IMG/VR virus record: IMGVR_UViG_3300028423_001158
Coordinates: 1 to 40,172 of that record
DNA: 40,172 bases
Reading direction: 5' to 3' (one strand)
DNA from: a virus
Each line of letters begins with the position of its first letter. Position 1 is the first letter of the stretch. The notes beneath the pieces were generated by a model that was not told the origin of the DNA, did not search any database, and saw only the letters and a program-made list of their open reading frames with translations. Shown piece after piece: positions 32,467-39,762 of this stretch. The position numbers were made by a program, and so were the translations under genes.

Positions 32467-32749
32467 TTCTTTGGCAATTAGCACACACAGTTTTTAGATT
32501 CCTATAACGACAGTTTGTTAAATCACCGTCGATGTGATATACATTAAACTGTTCAGGATGATCCGACGAGAACCCACATTTCTCACACACAGATTTTTTC
32601 TTGTATCCTGCCTTGCACCAGTTAGGAATGCCTGCTCCTGTACGACCTGCTCTGTCACAAGGCCCACATTTTTTTCTATAAAAAGTTTTGCCATCTTTCT
32701 TGTAGTTTATTGCAGCTGGCCTAAAACCGCATTCGCAAAGTGGTCTCAT
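32411..32749 (-). CDS. HNH homing-type endonuclease with zinc-binding Cys pairs
   Basis: 112 residues on the opposite strand to its neighbours. Four Cys pairs: CEC (5-7), CGPC (28-31), CEKC (55-58) and CANC (89-92), the last two framing FNVYHIDGDLTNC (68-80) and NLKTVCANC (84-92), the HNH core with H72. Such small free-standing HNH nucleases are common in T4-like phages and usually nick DNA at neighbouring genes of related phages, spreading themselves. It overlaps the dNMP kinase 3' end by 56 nt and sits just before gp18. No clear promoter or ribosome binding site is seen. Confidence 0.8.
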   Translation of the reverse strand: MRPLCECGFRPAAINYKKDGKTFYRKKCGPCDRAGRTGAGIPNWCKAGYKKKSVCEKCGFSSDHPEQFNVYHIDGDLTNCRYRNLKTVCANCQRIIQKTGVKWRQGDLTPDF

Positions 32750-32769
32750 ACTGTATTTACAAATTCCGA

Positions 32770-32790
32770 CACCTTTTAGGTGCCTTTTTT
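32770..32790 (+). terminator. Weak rho-independent terminator before gp18
   Basis: CACCT (32770-32774), loop TTT, AGGTG (32778-32782), then CCTTTTTT. The stem is only 5 bp. It could end the plus-strand dNMP kinase transcript. Confidence 0.4.
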
Positions 32791-32824
32791 GCTGGTATTA
32801 ATACCCAAATTTTACGGTAACCTG

Positions 32825-32832
32825 CTAAATAC
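32825..32832 (+). promoter_or_regulatory. T4-type late promoter for gp18
   Basis: CTAAATAC lies 31 nt before the ATG at 32863, with AGGAGA at 32851-32856 as ribosome binding site. It lacks the first A of ATAAATA but keeps TAAATAC. Confidence 0.55.
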
Positions 32833-32862
32833 TGTCAATAGAGCTCTAATAGGAGAAATTCA

Positions 32863-35800
32863 ATGGCATTAGTCTCACCAGGAGTAGAAGTAAACGTAAT
32901 CGACGAAAGCTTTTACACACCAGGAACTGCAGGCACAACACCTATGATTTTTGTTGCCTCGGCAGAAAACAAACAAAATTCTTCAGGAACAGGTATTGCC
33001 CGCGGCACACTAAAAGAAAACGCAAGGCGACCTTTCTTAATGACGTCACAGAGAGATTTAGCAGATACTTTCGGAGATCCGCTATTCCAAACTGACGCAA
33101 ACAATAATCCAATTAACGGCGGCGAACTAAACGAGTATGGACTACAAACAGCATATTCGGTTTTAGGAGTTACCAACAGAGCATGGGTAGTCAGAAGTGA
33201 CATCGATCTTGCTGCACTACAACCAACACCAAATGAACCAGCTGGACCTCCCGCTGATGGAACATATTGGCTCGATACTGAAACTACAAGTTGGGGTATT
33301 TTTGAATGGAACGGTGCTGCACAAACTCAAGAAAACGGACAGACATTTGTGCGCAAAACACCTATTGTTATTACAAATGACAACGACCTAGTGTTTGGAA
33401 CATCAGGAACTAATGGCACCGATGGCAAAGTTCCTAAAGATTCGATTGGTTCAATCGGCGGATATGCTGTTGTTTTTGGTAGCACAGTTGCAAGAATTTT
33501 TTATAAATCGTTTGAAGGTATTTGGACATTGGTAGGAAGCGACAACTGGACTTCGGCCTGGCCAACCATCGTAGGAACCCAACCAAATCCAGAATTTGAT
33601 TTTACAGACCCAAGTGGTGAGGGAACTGTTTCGTCTAAAGAATTAGTAATAAATGGTGTCACAATTTCTGTAACATCAGGAATGGACTTGGAAGAAATTG
33701 TTGACGAGATTAACAGTAATCAAGGGCTAACAAATCAAGGTATTAGCGCTGATATACTCGATAGTCGTATAAACATATTCAGTAACGGAACAAGCACCTT
33801 GCCAGATTCGACAGCAACCGGTGCTGTTGATATTGGTGGATTTACATATGGCCTTGGCGTAGAACTTGGATTAACAGAAGGTGAATATTTTCCGCCTGCT
33901 CTTCGAATCAGTAAACACACTCAAATTCCAGAATTCAAAGCTTCCGACACACAGAGCAGACCAACTGGTTCTGTTTGGATAAAAACCACAGAACCTGGTG
34001 CAGGAGCTCGTTGGAGAATGAAAATCTATAACGACGATACTCAGCTATGGGAAGATGTAGATGCTCCTATATTTGCTTCTAACCAAGAAGCAATTTATGA
34101 ATTAGATAGAGCGGGCGGCGGCACAAACTTGCCGTCAGGTGCAGTTTATGTTCAGTTTAATGTAGCCGACGACACGCTTCCTCTTGCTACCTTTAAAGTC
34201 TATAGAAGAGACGGTGTATTACCAACTATAGTACGAGGGACCGAAATTACAGAAGCGCTCGATCAAGGTAATTCTTACTCGATTAGAGTATCTGCTACGC
34301 AGCCAGGAAATTTAGAATTTCAAACAGGAAATCAAATCAATATTAGTTTTGACAGCGTAGGAAGTATCGCAGACGATCTAGAAGAATTTGCTACAGAAAT
34401 TAATAACCTAGGTATTACAGGACTGTCTGCGCGTGTAGAAAACAATGTTCGAATAGTTCTAGAACATAGCACAGGCGGTGACATTAAACTAGTCGACGAT
34501 TCTTCAGATGCTGTGCTTTCTAAACTGGGATTGTCTGCATATTCAGTAAGCAAAGATCCGTCAACTGGAGCAGTTGTAACCTCAGGAGCAAAAAATCTTT
34601 ATTTTGCACCTGGTACAGACTCTAGTACCGATCCTATAGAATTAGTAGCAAGTCTTTGGAATCCTACAACAATCAGCAACGGAGATCAGGTTGCATTTTA
34701 TACTCCGAGTGCAACTGATCTTACATCATTAACAGACAATAACACTTTGTGGTATAATTCAATTATCGACGAAGTTGACTTAATGATACACGACGGAACA
34801 AGCTGGGTAGGTTACCAAAACGGACAATACAGTGATACAGATACAAATGGCCCTATAATATCTTCAACAGCACCTGAGCTACAAAGTAACGGATCTGTTT
34901 TAGTTGATGGTGATATTTGGATTGACACATCAAACCTAGCTGATTTCCCAAGAATTTATAGGTTTAATGCTAATTTGACAAATACACCTATCGTTAATAG
35001 ATGGGTTGAGCTAGATACCACTGATCAAACATCTGAAAACGGTGTTTTATTTGCTGATGCAAGATGGTCAACCACTGGAGGATCCAGCGACAGCACGAAC
35101 TTTGAACCAGCATCTATTAGAGAGCTATTACAAAGTGATTATCTTGACCCTGATGCACCTGATCCGTCATTATACCCAAGAGGAATGGTACTTTGGAATC
35201 TAAGACGCTCTGGGTTTAATGTAAAACGTTTTGTAAGAAATTACATCGACAGCACACAGGATAACATTAGGTTTAATGATGAATCTATGGAAAATTATTA
35301 TCCTCATCGCTGGGTAACTGAAAGTGCAAATCAGAACGACGGTTCTGGAAGTTTTGGGCAGCAAGCACAGCGAAAAGTTGTTATTCAAGCTCTGCAACAA
35401 GTTGTAAATTCAAATGACGAAATTCGAGACTCGGAATCGAGACAGTTTAACTTGCTTGCAACACCGGGATATCCAGAACTAATCGGTGAAATGATTACTC
35501 TAAACTTTGACAGAGGTGTAACTGCCTTTATAGTCGGAGACTCGCCAGTTAATCTAGAACCAAACGGTACGTCTCTTAATACATGGGCAACCAACCAAAA
35601 CCTCGCAGTCGAAGATAACGATCAAGGCCTAGTAAGTAGAGACGAATATCTTGGTATTTTTTATCCATGGGGCTTTACTTCAGATAACTTCGGAAATAAT
35701 GTAGTTGTTCCGCCAAGTCATATGGTGCTTAGAACAATTATACTTTCTGATCAAGTTTCTTTCCCTTGGTTTGCCCCTGCTGGCATAAGAAGAGGCGGCA

Positions 35801-36297
35801 TTACAAATGCAACAGCAGTTGGTTATGTCGATAGAGAAGGCGAATTTGTAAGTATTGCACTTAACGAAGGTCAAAGAGATATTCTCTATGAAAATAATGT
35901 TAATCCTCTTACTTTCCTAAGCGGCGCAGGTCTTGTAAACTATGGTCAAAAAACTCGTGCAAGAGGTGCAAGTGCATTAGACAGAATTAATGTAGCTAGA
36001 CTTGTGATCTTTTTAAGAAGTCAGCTTAGTCAACTTGCTAAACCTTATATTTTCGAGCAAAATGATAAAATTACTCGAGACGAAATTAAACAAGCAACTG
36101 AAAGTCTACTGCTTGAACTTGTAGGCCAAAGAGCTTTGTTTGACTTCTTGGTTGTTTGCGACGAAAGCAATAACACACCAGCAAGAATCGATCGTAACGA
36201 ACTGTATCTTGATATTGCAATAGAACCGGTAAAATCAATTGAATTTATCTACATTCCGTTGCGCCTCAAAAATACAGGCGAAATTGCAGCGTTATAA
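32863..36297 (+). CDS. 18: Tail sheath protein gp18, enlarged
   Basis: 1144 residues against 659 in T4. The N-terminus (LVSPGVEVNVIDESFYTPG ... MIFVASAENK) and the C-terminal domain (ARLVIFLRSQLSQLAKPYIF, TRDEIKQATESLLLELVGQR, FDFLVVCDESNNTPARIDRN, IEPVKSIEFIYIPLRLKNTG) are clear gp18 contractile sheath. The ~450 extra residues in the middle carry tryptophan-rich units: DGTYWLDTETTSWGIFEWNG (132-151), GSVWIKTTEP ... MKIYNDDTQLWEDVD (~365-400) and DGDIWIDTSN ... IYRFNANL ... RWVELD (~680-720). Middle domains of sheath proteins face outward, so these are probably surface decorations on every sheath ring. It has its own late promoter and a strong terminator. Confidence 0.9.
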   Translation: MALVSPGVEVNVIDESFYTPGTAGTTPMIFVASAENKQNSSGTGIARGTLKENARRPFLMTSQRDLADTFGDPLFQTDANNNPINGGELNEYGLQTAYSVLGVTNRAWVVRSDIDLAALQPTPNEPAGPPADGTYWLDTETTSWGIFEWNGAAQTQENGQTFVRKTPIVITNDNDLVFGTSGTNGTDGKVPKDSIGSIGGYAVVFGSTVARIFYKSFEGIWTLVGSDNWTSAWPTIVGTQPNPEFDFTDPSGEGTVSSKELVINGVTISVTSGMDLEEIVDEINSNQGLTNQGISADILDSRINIFSNGTSTLPDSTATGAVDIGGFTYGLGVELGLTEGEYFPPALRISKHTQIPEFKASDTQSRPTGSVWIKTTEPGAGARWRMKIYNDDTQLWEDVDAPIFASNQEAIYELDRAGGGTNLPSGAVYVQFNVADDTLPLATFKVYRRDGVLPTIVRGTEITEALDQGNSYSIRVSATQPGNLEFQTGNQINISFDSVGSIADDLEEFATEINNLGITGLSARVENNVRIVLEHSTGGDIKLVDDSSDAVLSKLGLSAYSVSKDPSTGAVVTSGAKNLYFAPGTDSSTDPIELVASLWNPTTISNGDQVAFYTPSATDLTSLTDNNTLWYNSIIDEVDLMIHDGTSWVGYQNGQYSDTDTNGPIISSTAPELQSNGSVLVDGDIWIDTSNLADFPRIYRFNANLTNTPIVNRWVELDTTDQTSENGVLFADARWSTTGGSSDSTNFEPASIRELLQSDYLDPDAPDPSLYPRGMVLWNLRRSGFNVKRFVRNYIDSTQDNIRFNDESMENYYPHRWVTESANQNDGSGSFGQQAQRKVVIQALQQVVNSNDEIRDSESRQFNLLATPGYPELIGEMITLNFDRGVTAFIVGDSPVNLEPNGTSLNTWATNQNLAVEDNDQGLVSRDEYLGIFYPWGFTSDNFGNNVVVPPSHMVLRTIILSDQVSFPWFAPAGIRRGGITNATAVGYVDREGEFVSIALNEGQRDILYENNVNPLTFLSGAGLVNYGQKTRARGASALDRINVARLVIFLRSQLSQLAKPYIFEQNDKITRDEIKQATESLLLELVGQRALFDFLVVCDESNNTPARIDRNELYLDIAIEPVKSIEFIYIPLRLKNTGEIAAL

Positions 36298-36313
36298 TAC
36301 TGCATTTAGTAAG

Positions 36314-36341
36314 AAAAAAGCAGCTTCGGCTGCTTTTTTTT
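36314..36341 (+). terminator. Rho-independent terminator after gp18
   Basis: AAAAAAGCAGC (36314-36324), tetraloop TTCG, GCTGCTTTTTT (36329-36339), with the T-run continuing to 36341. An 11-bp stem closed by the stable C(UUCG)G loop. Confidence 0.95.
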
Positions 36342-36367
36342 GACAAGAAAAAAATTTACAAAAAAAT

Positions 36368-36376
36368 GATAAATAC
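36368..36376 (+). promoter_or_regulatory. T4-type late promoter for gp19
   Basis: GATAAATAC lies 22 nt before the ATG at 36398, with AAGGAG at 36384-36389 as ribosome binding site. Confidence 0.7.
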
Positions 36377-36397
36377 TTTTGACAAGGAGTTATACAA

Positions 36398-37024
36398 ATG
36401 GCTATTTCAACATTATCAAAGATAACAGTGCCTCTAGATACAAACGATTCTGCAGCCTCTCAAGGCTTATTAATGCCCAAATTGCAGTATCGCTTTAGGG
36501 TTTCGTTAGAAAACTTTGGCGTATCTACACCGACTACAGAATTAACCAAACAGGTTATGAATATTACACGTCCTACTGTTTCATTCGAAGAGATGGAAAT
36601 TCCTGTGTATAACTCACGTGCATACCTAGCTGGTAGACATGCCTGGGAACCAATCGAACTAAATTTACGTGAAGATGTAAACAACAGAGTACAAAAACTT
36701 GTCGGAGAACAGCTACAGAAGCAATTCGACTTTTTCGAACAGAGTTCGGCCGCATCTGGTATTGATTATAAATTCACAACTAGAGTCGAAATACTTGACG
36801 GCGGAAATGGTGCTAACACTCCTAATGTCCTTGAAACTTTTGAATTGTACGGGTGTTTTATACAAAACGCAAATTACAATCAATTAGCTTACGATGCTAA
36901 CGAACCAGTAACAGTTACACTAAGCATTAGATATGATAATGCTATCCAAACACCAGAAAATACTGGAATTGGAACTCAGGTAGGCAGAACAACAGGCAGC
37001 TTGATTACAGGCGGCGGCATTTAA
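36398..37024 (+). CDS. 19: Tail tube protein gp19
   Basis: 208 residues (T4: 163). The core text LQYRFRVSLENFGV, TELTKQVMNITRPTVSFEEM, YNSRAYLAGRHAWEPIELNL, REDVNN and ETFELYGCFIQNANYNQLAY fits T4-like gp19, the hexameric inner tube through which DNA passes. The ending VGRTTGSLITGGGI is a flexible tail. It stands alone between its own late promoter and a strong terminator, so it can be made in the large amounts needed independent of the sheath. Confidence 0.9.
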   Translation: MAISTLSKITVPLDTNDSAASQGLLMPKLQYRFRVSLENFGVSTPTTELTKQVMNITRPTVSFEEMEIPVYNSRAYLAGRHAWEPIELNLREDVNNRVQKLVGEQLQKQFDFFEQSSAASGIDYKFTTRVEILDGGNGANTPNVLETFELYGCFIQNANYNQLAYDANEPVTVTLSIRYDNAIQTPENTGIGTQVGRTTGSLITGGGI

Positions 37025-37043
37025 AAAAACAAACCTAAAAAAC

Positions 37044-37068
37044 AAAAAAGGGCCTCGGGCCCTTTTTT
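37044..37068 (+). terminator. Rho-independent terminator after gp19
   Basis: AAAAAAGGGCC (37044-37054), loop TCG, GGCCCTTTTTT (37058-37068). An 11-bp perfect stem with an A-run and T-run, possibly working in both directions. Confidence 0.95.
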
Positions 37069-37091
37069 ATTAAGTGTATAGTTTATACCGA

Positions 37092-37100
37092 TAATAAATA
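37092..37100 (+). promoter_or_regulatory. Late-promoter-like sequence very close to the next start
   Basis: TAATAAATA ends only 5 nt before the ATG at 37106. A transcript from here would begin at about the start codon, so either the mRNA is leaderless or the match is fortuitous. Confidence 0.35.
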
Positions 37101-37105
37101 TTATT

Positions 37106-38392
37106 ATGTCAACATTCAATGGTTTTTTTGATAATCTTCAAAGTGGTGTTTTAAATCCGAAAGGAAATCTTGCTGACTGGCAACATGCTTCTAGACTGTT
37201 TGTTAACCAAACGCAGAAATTTGCTCCTAAGACTAAATTTCTTTATCATGTTTCGTTCTTTCTTACGCGCCAAGCTCAACAAACTATTCCGGAATTACAA
37301 TTTTATACCAACGAAATTGGCATGTTAGTTAATAGTGCTGATTTACCTTCGTACACAGCAAACGTAGAAACCAAGAACAAATATAATCGAAAAAAAAATA
37401 CACAAACTAATATCGAATACCAGCCTGTTTCTATAGACTTTTTTGATGATAATTATGGTGCTACAACAGCAATGTTAGAAGCATATTATAGATATTATTT
37501 TGCCGACGGTAATCAAAGTATAGAAAACGGAGCTTATGGAAAGAAGTTTTCAAACAGTGACGACTCGTGGGATACAACCTATAAAGGCACAATTGAAAAT
37601 TCTTTTAAGTTTGGTCTAGATAATAAAAATCATAAAGTTCCTTTTTTTGATCGAATCGAAATTTCTCAACTACACAGAAAAAACTACACAACATATACTT
37701 TGATAAATCCTATAATCACTAGCTGGAATCATGATAGTGTAGACAACAGTGACAACTCTTCGCCAATGAGAAACACAATACAGGTTGCCTACGAAGCTGT
37801 ACTATACGATCGAGGTCCTGTACGAGCAGGAGCAGAAGGAGAACCAACAGGATTTGGACAGGTGCATTATGATACAACTCCAAGTCCGTTAACTTTAGCT
37901 GGCGGCGGCACATCAGATGTTACTGGATTGCTAGCTAGTGCTGTTGATTTATATGGTTACATCACACAAGGTGCAAATTTTTCAAATCCATTTGAAGCTG
38001 CAATTACCGGAGTAAATTTATATCAAAATGTACAGTCTCTTAACTCGGAAGCGTTAAGAGAGCAAGGATTGAACCTTGCTGGAAATTTTTTAGGAAATCT
38101 AGCAACAGGAATTCCGCAAACAATATTTCCTAAATCAAGGGGAGAAGGCGGAACTTCAGGACCAGAAATAACCGAAGCAACTCCTTCAGTAGAAGTAACC
38201 CCGTTGCGTCCTTCTCCAGCAGAACCGCAACCTGCTCCAAATACAACTACCACTTTATCCCAGCAAGAACTTCCTGGTATAGAAAGCCCTCAGTCAAATT
38301 TTTCTGCAAGGCTAGAGCAGGCGCGTTCTAACGTAACAATTTCTCCTCAAGGCGAAGTTTTGGTAGATAATTTATCTAACGATGGAGAATAA
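37106..38392 (+). CDS. Tail-tube-like virion structural protein
   Basis: 428 residues. The first ~250 residues resemble the gp19/gp54-type tube fold of marine T4-like phages: APKTKFLYHVSFFLTRQAQ, SADLPSYTANVETKNKYNRK, KNTQTNIEYQPVSIDFFDDN and AMLEAYYRYYFADG. A C-terminal proline-rich stretch (EVTPLRPSPAEPQPAPNTTT, ~364-383) precedes a polar tail. Its position directly after gp19 is usual in such phages. It may form a tube-end or terminator ring rather than the main tube, since it is much larger than gp19. No ribosome binding site is visible between the late-promoter-like sequence and the ATG. Confidence 0.6.
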   Translation: MSTFNGFFDNLQSGVLNPKGNLADWQHASRLFVNQTQKFAPKTKFLYHVSFFLTRQAQQTIPELQFYTNEIGMLVNSADLPSYTANVETKNKYNRKKNTQTNIEYQPVSIDFFDDNYGATTAMLEAYYRYYFADGNQSIENGAYGKKFSNSDDSWDTTYKGTIENSFKFGLDNKNHKVPFFDRIEISQLHRKNYTTYTLINPIITSWNHDSVDNSDNSSPMRNTIQVAYEAVLYDRGPVRAGAEGEPTGFGQVHYDTTPSPLTLAGGGTSDVTGLLASAVDLYGYITQGANFSNPFEAAITGVNLYQNVQSLNSEALREQGLNLAGNFLGNLATGIPQTIFPKSRGEGGTSGPEITEATPSVEVTPLRPSPAEPQPAPNTTTTLSQQELPGIESPQSNFSARLEQARSNVTISPQGEVLVDNLSNDGE

Positions 38393-38398
38393 CTTACA

Positions 38399-38767
38399 AT
38401 GTCAAGCTTACCAAAAGAAAAAATAGAAAATTATTCAGATCGAGATGTAAGGCAATTTTTTGATCGATATTTTGTAAAACAGCTTTCATTTTCGGCAAAC
38501 GAAGTTGACACAGTTGTAGATTTTTTTAAAAAAAGAGGATTCGATGAAACTGCTGCTGTATCAACTACAATAATTTTGCTCGAACAAGCAAGGCTAGATA
38601 ATGTGTCTGTTTTTAAATTATTAGACACTTTACAAGGATTAACAGAAGTACAATTAAGTCAAGTTGTTACCGAAATTTTAAATTATAATAGGCCAAGAAC
38701 AAGCAGTATCGGATACAAAACACAAATAACCTCTGATAGATTTGAAAAAAGAAATATTAAACCATAA
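38399..38767 (+). CDS. Small alpha-helical protein of unknown function
   Basis: 122 residues, mostly helical by pattern (DRDVRQFFDRYFVKQLSFSA, EVDTVVDFFKKRGFDETAAV, VFKLLDTLQGLTEVQLSQVV), with a basic C-terminus ending KRNIKP. I recognise it as a frequent neighbour of the tube-like gene in marine T4-like phages but not as a named T4 gene. It starts 6 nt after the previous stop, and its own stop overlaps the next ATG by one base, so it is co-translated with the gp4-like nuclease. A head- or tail-assembly role is inferred only from context. Confidence 0.55.
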   Translation: MSSLPKEKIENYSDRDVRQFFDRYFVKQLSFSANEVDTVVDFFKKRGFDETAAVSTTIILLEQARLDNVSVFKLLDTLQGLTEVQLSQVVTEILNYNRPRTSSIGYKTQITSDRFEKRNIKP

Positions 38768-39216
38768 TGCCTAGATTTGCACAAGGTAAATTTAATCTGA
38801 AAAATCCCGAAAAATATATAGGAAATAAAACTCCTACCTATCGTTCAGGTTGGGAATTTGCATTCATGCGGTTCTGCGACGAACACCCTTCTGTGTTACA
38901 GTGGGCATCAGAAGCAATTAAAATTCCATACAGAAATCCTCTCACAGGAAAATACACTGTGTATGTGCCTGATTTTTTTATTGCTTACGCAAATAAATTA
39001 GGCAAGCAAAAAGTAGAACTTATAGAAGTTAAACCTGCAAGCCAGGCATTTAAAGAAAATCTTGGTAAGTCTAAGCATAATCAAGCCCATTATATTGTTA
39101 ATCAAGCAAAATGGGAAGCAGCTAGAGCATACTGTAAACAGAAAGGTATTATGTTTAGAATTGTAACAGAAAACGAAATCTTTTCGGGCACAAAAGGTAA
39201 TGCTCGAAGAAGATAA
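38767..39216 (+). CDS. 4: Head completion protein gp4-like (PD-(D/E)XK nuclease fold)
   Basis: 149 residues (T4 gp4: 150). The text YRSGWEFAFMRFCDEHPSVL, VYVPDFFI and ELIEVKPASQ carries the TnsA/PD-(D/E)XK signature: E30, D69 and E87-x-K89. In T4, gp4 acts after DNA packaging to complete the head so that tails can join, and the fold suggests trimming of DNA ends. The basic ending GTKGNARRR may bind DNA. Its start overlaps the previous stop by one base; a late promoter for the next gene overlaps its own end. Confidence 0.75.
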   Translation: MPRFAQGKFNLKNPEKYIGNKTPTYRSGWEFAFMRFCDEHPSVLQWASEAIKIPYRNPLTGKYTVYVPDFFIAYANKLGKQKVELIEVKPASQAFKENLGKSKHNQAHYIVNQAKWEAARAYCKQKGIMFRIVTENEIFSGTKGNARRR

Positions 39217-39220
39217 ATAT
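39212..39220 (+). promoter_or_regulatory. T4-type late promoter for gp16-like gene
   Basis: GATAAATAT overlaps the stop of the gp4-like gene and lies 27 nt before the ATG at 39247. Confidence 0.6.
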
Positions 39221-39246
39221 AAACTGAGCATATAATGGTGTAAACT

Positions 39247-39744
39247 ATGACAAAAAAACTTGAAGAGATTTTAGACATGTCTGCGGCAAAAGAAGTAGTC
39301 GAGCAGGATAAAAAGCAAGCAGAAAAAGAACAGAAGCAGGAAAAAAGAGAACACGAAAAAGAACTGCGCAATATCGAAGAACTTGACAAAATAAATTCTG
39401 CACTGCCTGCAGTGAAAGGCCTGGGCGAAATGGCGGATAAAGAGCTAAACGAAGTAGCAGAAAAGTCAATGGATGCCTATGAAGATTTAATGGATCTCGG
39501 CATGAATGTAGAAAGTCGTTACTCAGGCAGAGTGTTTGAAGTTGCTGCTACTATGCTGAAAACCAATCTAGAAGCAAAGAACGCGAAACTAGACAAAAAA
39601 CTAAAAACAGTTGAATTGCAGCTTAAGAAAGAAAAAATGGATAGAGATTCCTCAGGCAACGACGTAGATGTTGTGCAAGGCGAAGGATATGTGGTATCAG
39701 ACCGTAACAGTTTGATAGAAAAATTAAAAAACATGGATAAATAA
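39247..39744 (+). CDS. 16: Terminase small subunit gp16-like
   Basis: 165 residues (T4 gp16: 164). A long charged coiled coil (EQDKKQAEKEQKQEKREHEK, ~19-38) is followed by DAYEDLMDLGMNVESRYSGR, VFEVAATMLKTNLEAKNAKL and DKKLKTVELQLKKEKMD, which fit the helical core of T4 gp16 (MDAAKIFLETA ... HMEVFATLMGQM), and a tail with NSLIEKLKNM. gp16 recognises viral DNA and stimulates the large terminase gp17. In T4 gene 16 precedes 17 and 18; here it lies after 18 and 19, so the order is rearranged. gp17 is not in the window. Confidence 0.7.
   Translation: MTKKLEEILDMSAAKEVVEQDKKQAEKEQKQEKREHEKELRNIEELDKINSALPAVKGLGEMADKELNEVAEKSMDAYEDLMDLGMNVESRYSGRVFEVAATMLKTNLEAKNAKLDKKLKTVELQLKKEKMDRDSSGNDVDVVQGEGYVVSDRNSLIEKLKNMDK
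39736..39744 (+). promoter_or_regulatory. T4-type late promoter at the gp16-like stop
   Basis: GATAAATAA overlaps the stop codon of the gp16-like gene, 19 nt before the ATG at 39763. AGGAAAG at 39752-39758 serves as ribosome binding site. Confidence 0.55.
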
Positions 39745-39762
39745 TTTATACAGGAAAGCGAT

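Noticed and set aside
32752-32761. Late promoter GTAAATACAG on the minus strand for the HNH gene
   Set aside because: It ends only about 2 nt before the ATG, so the transcript would start inside the gene; it also lacks the ATAAATA core.
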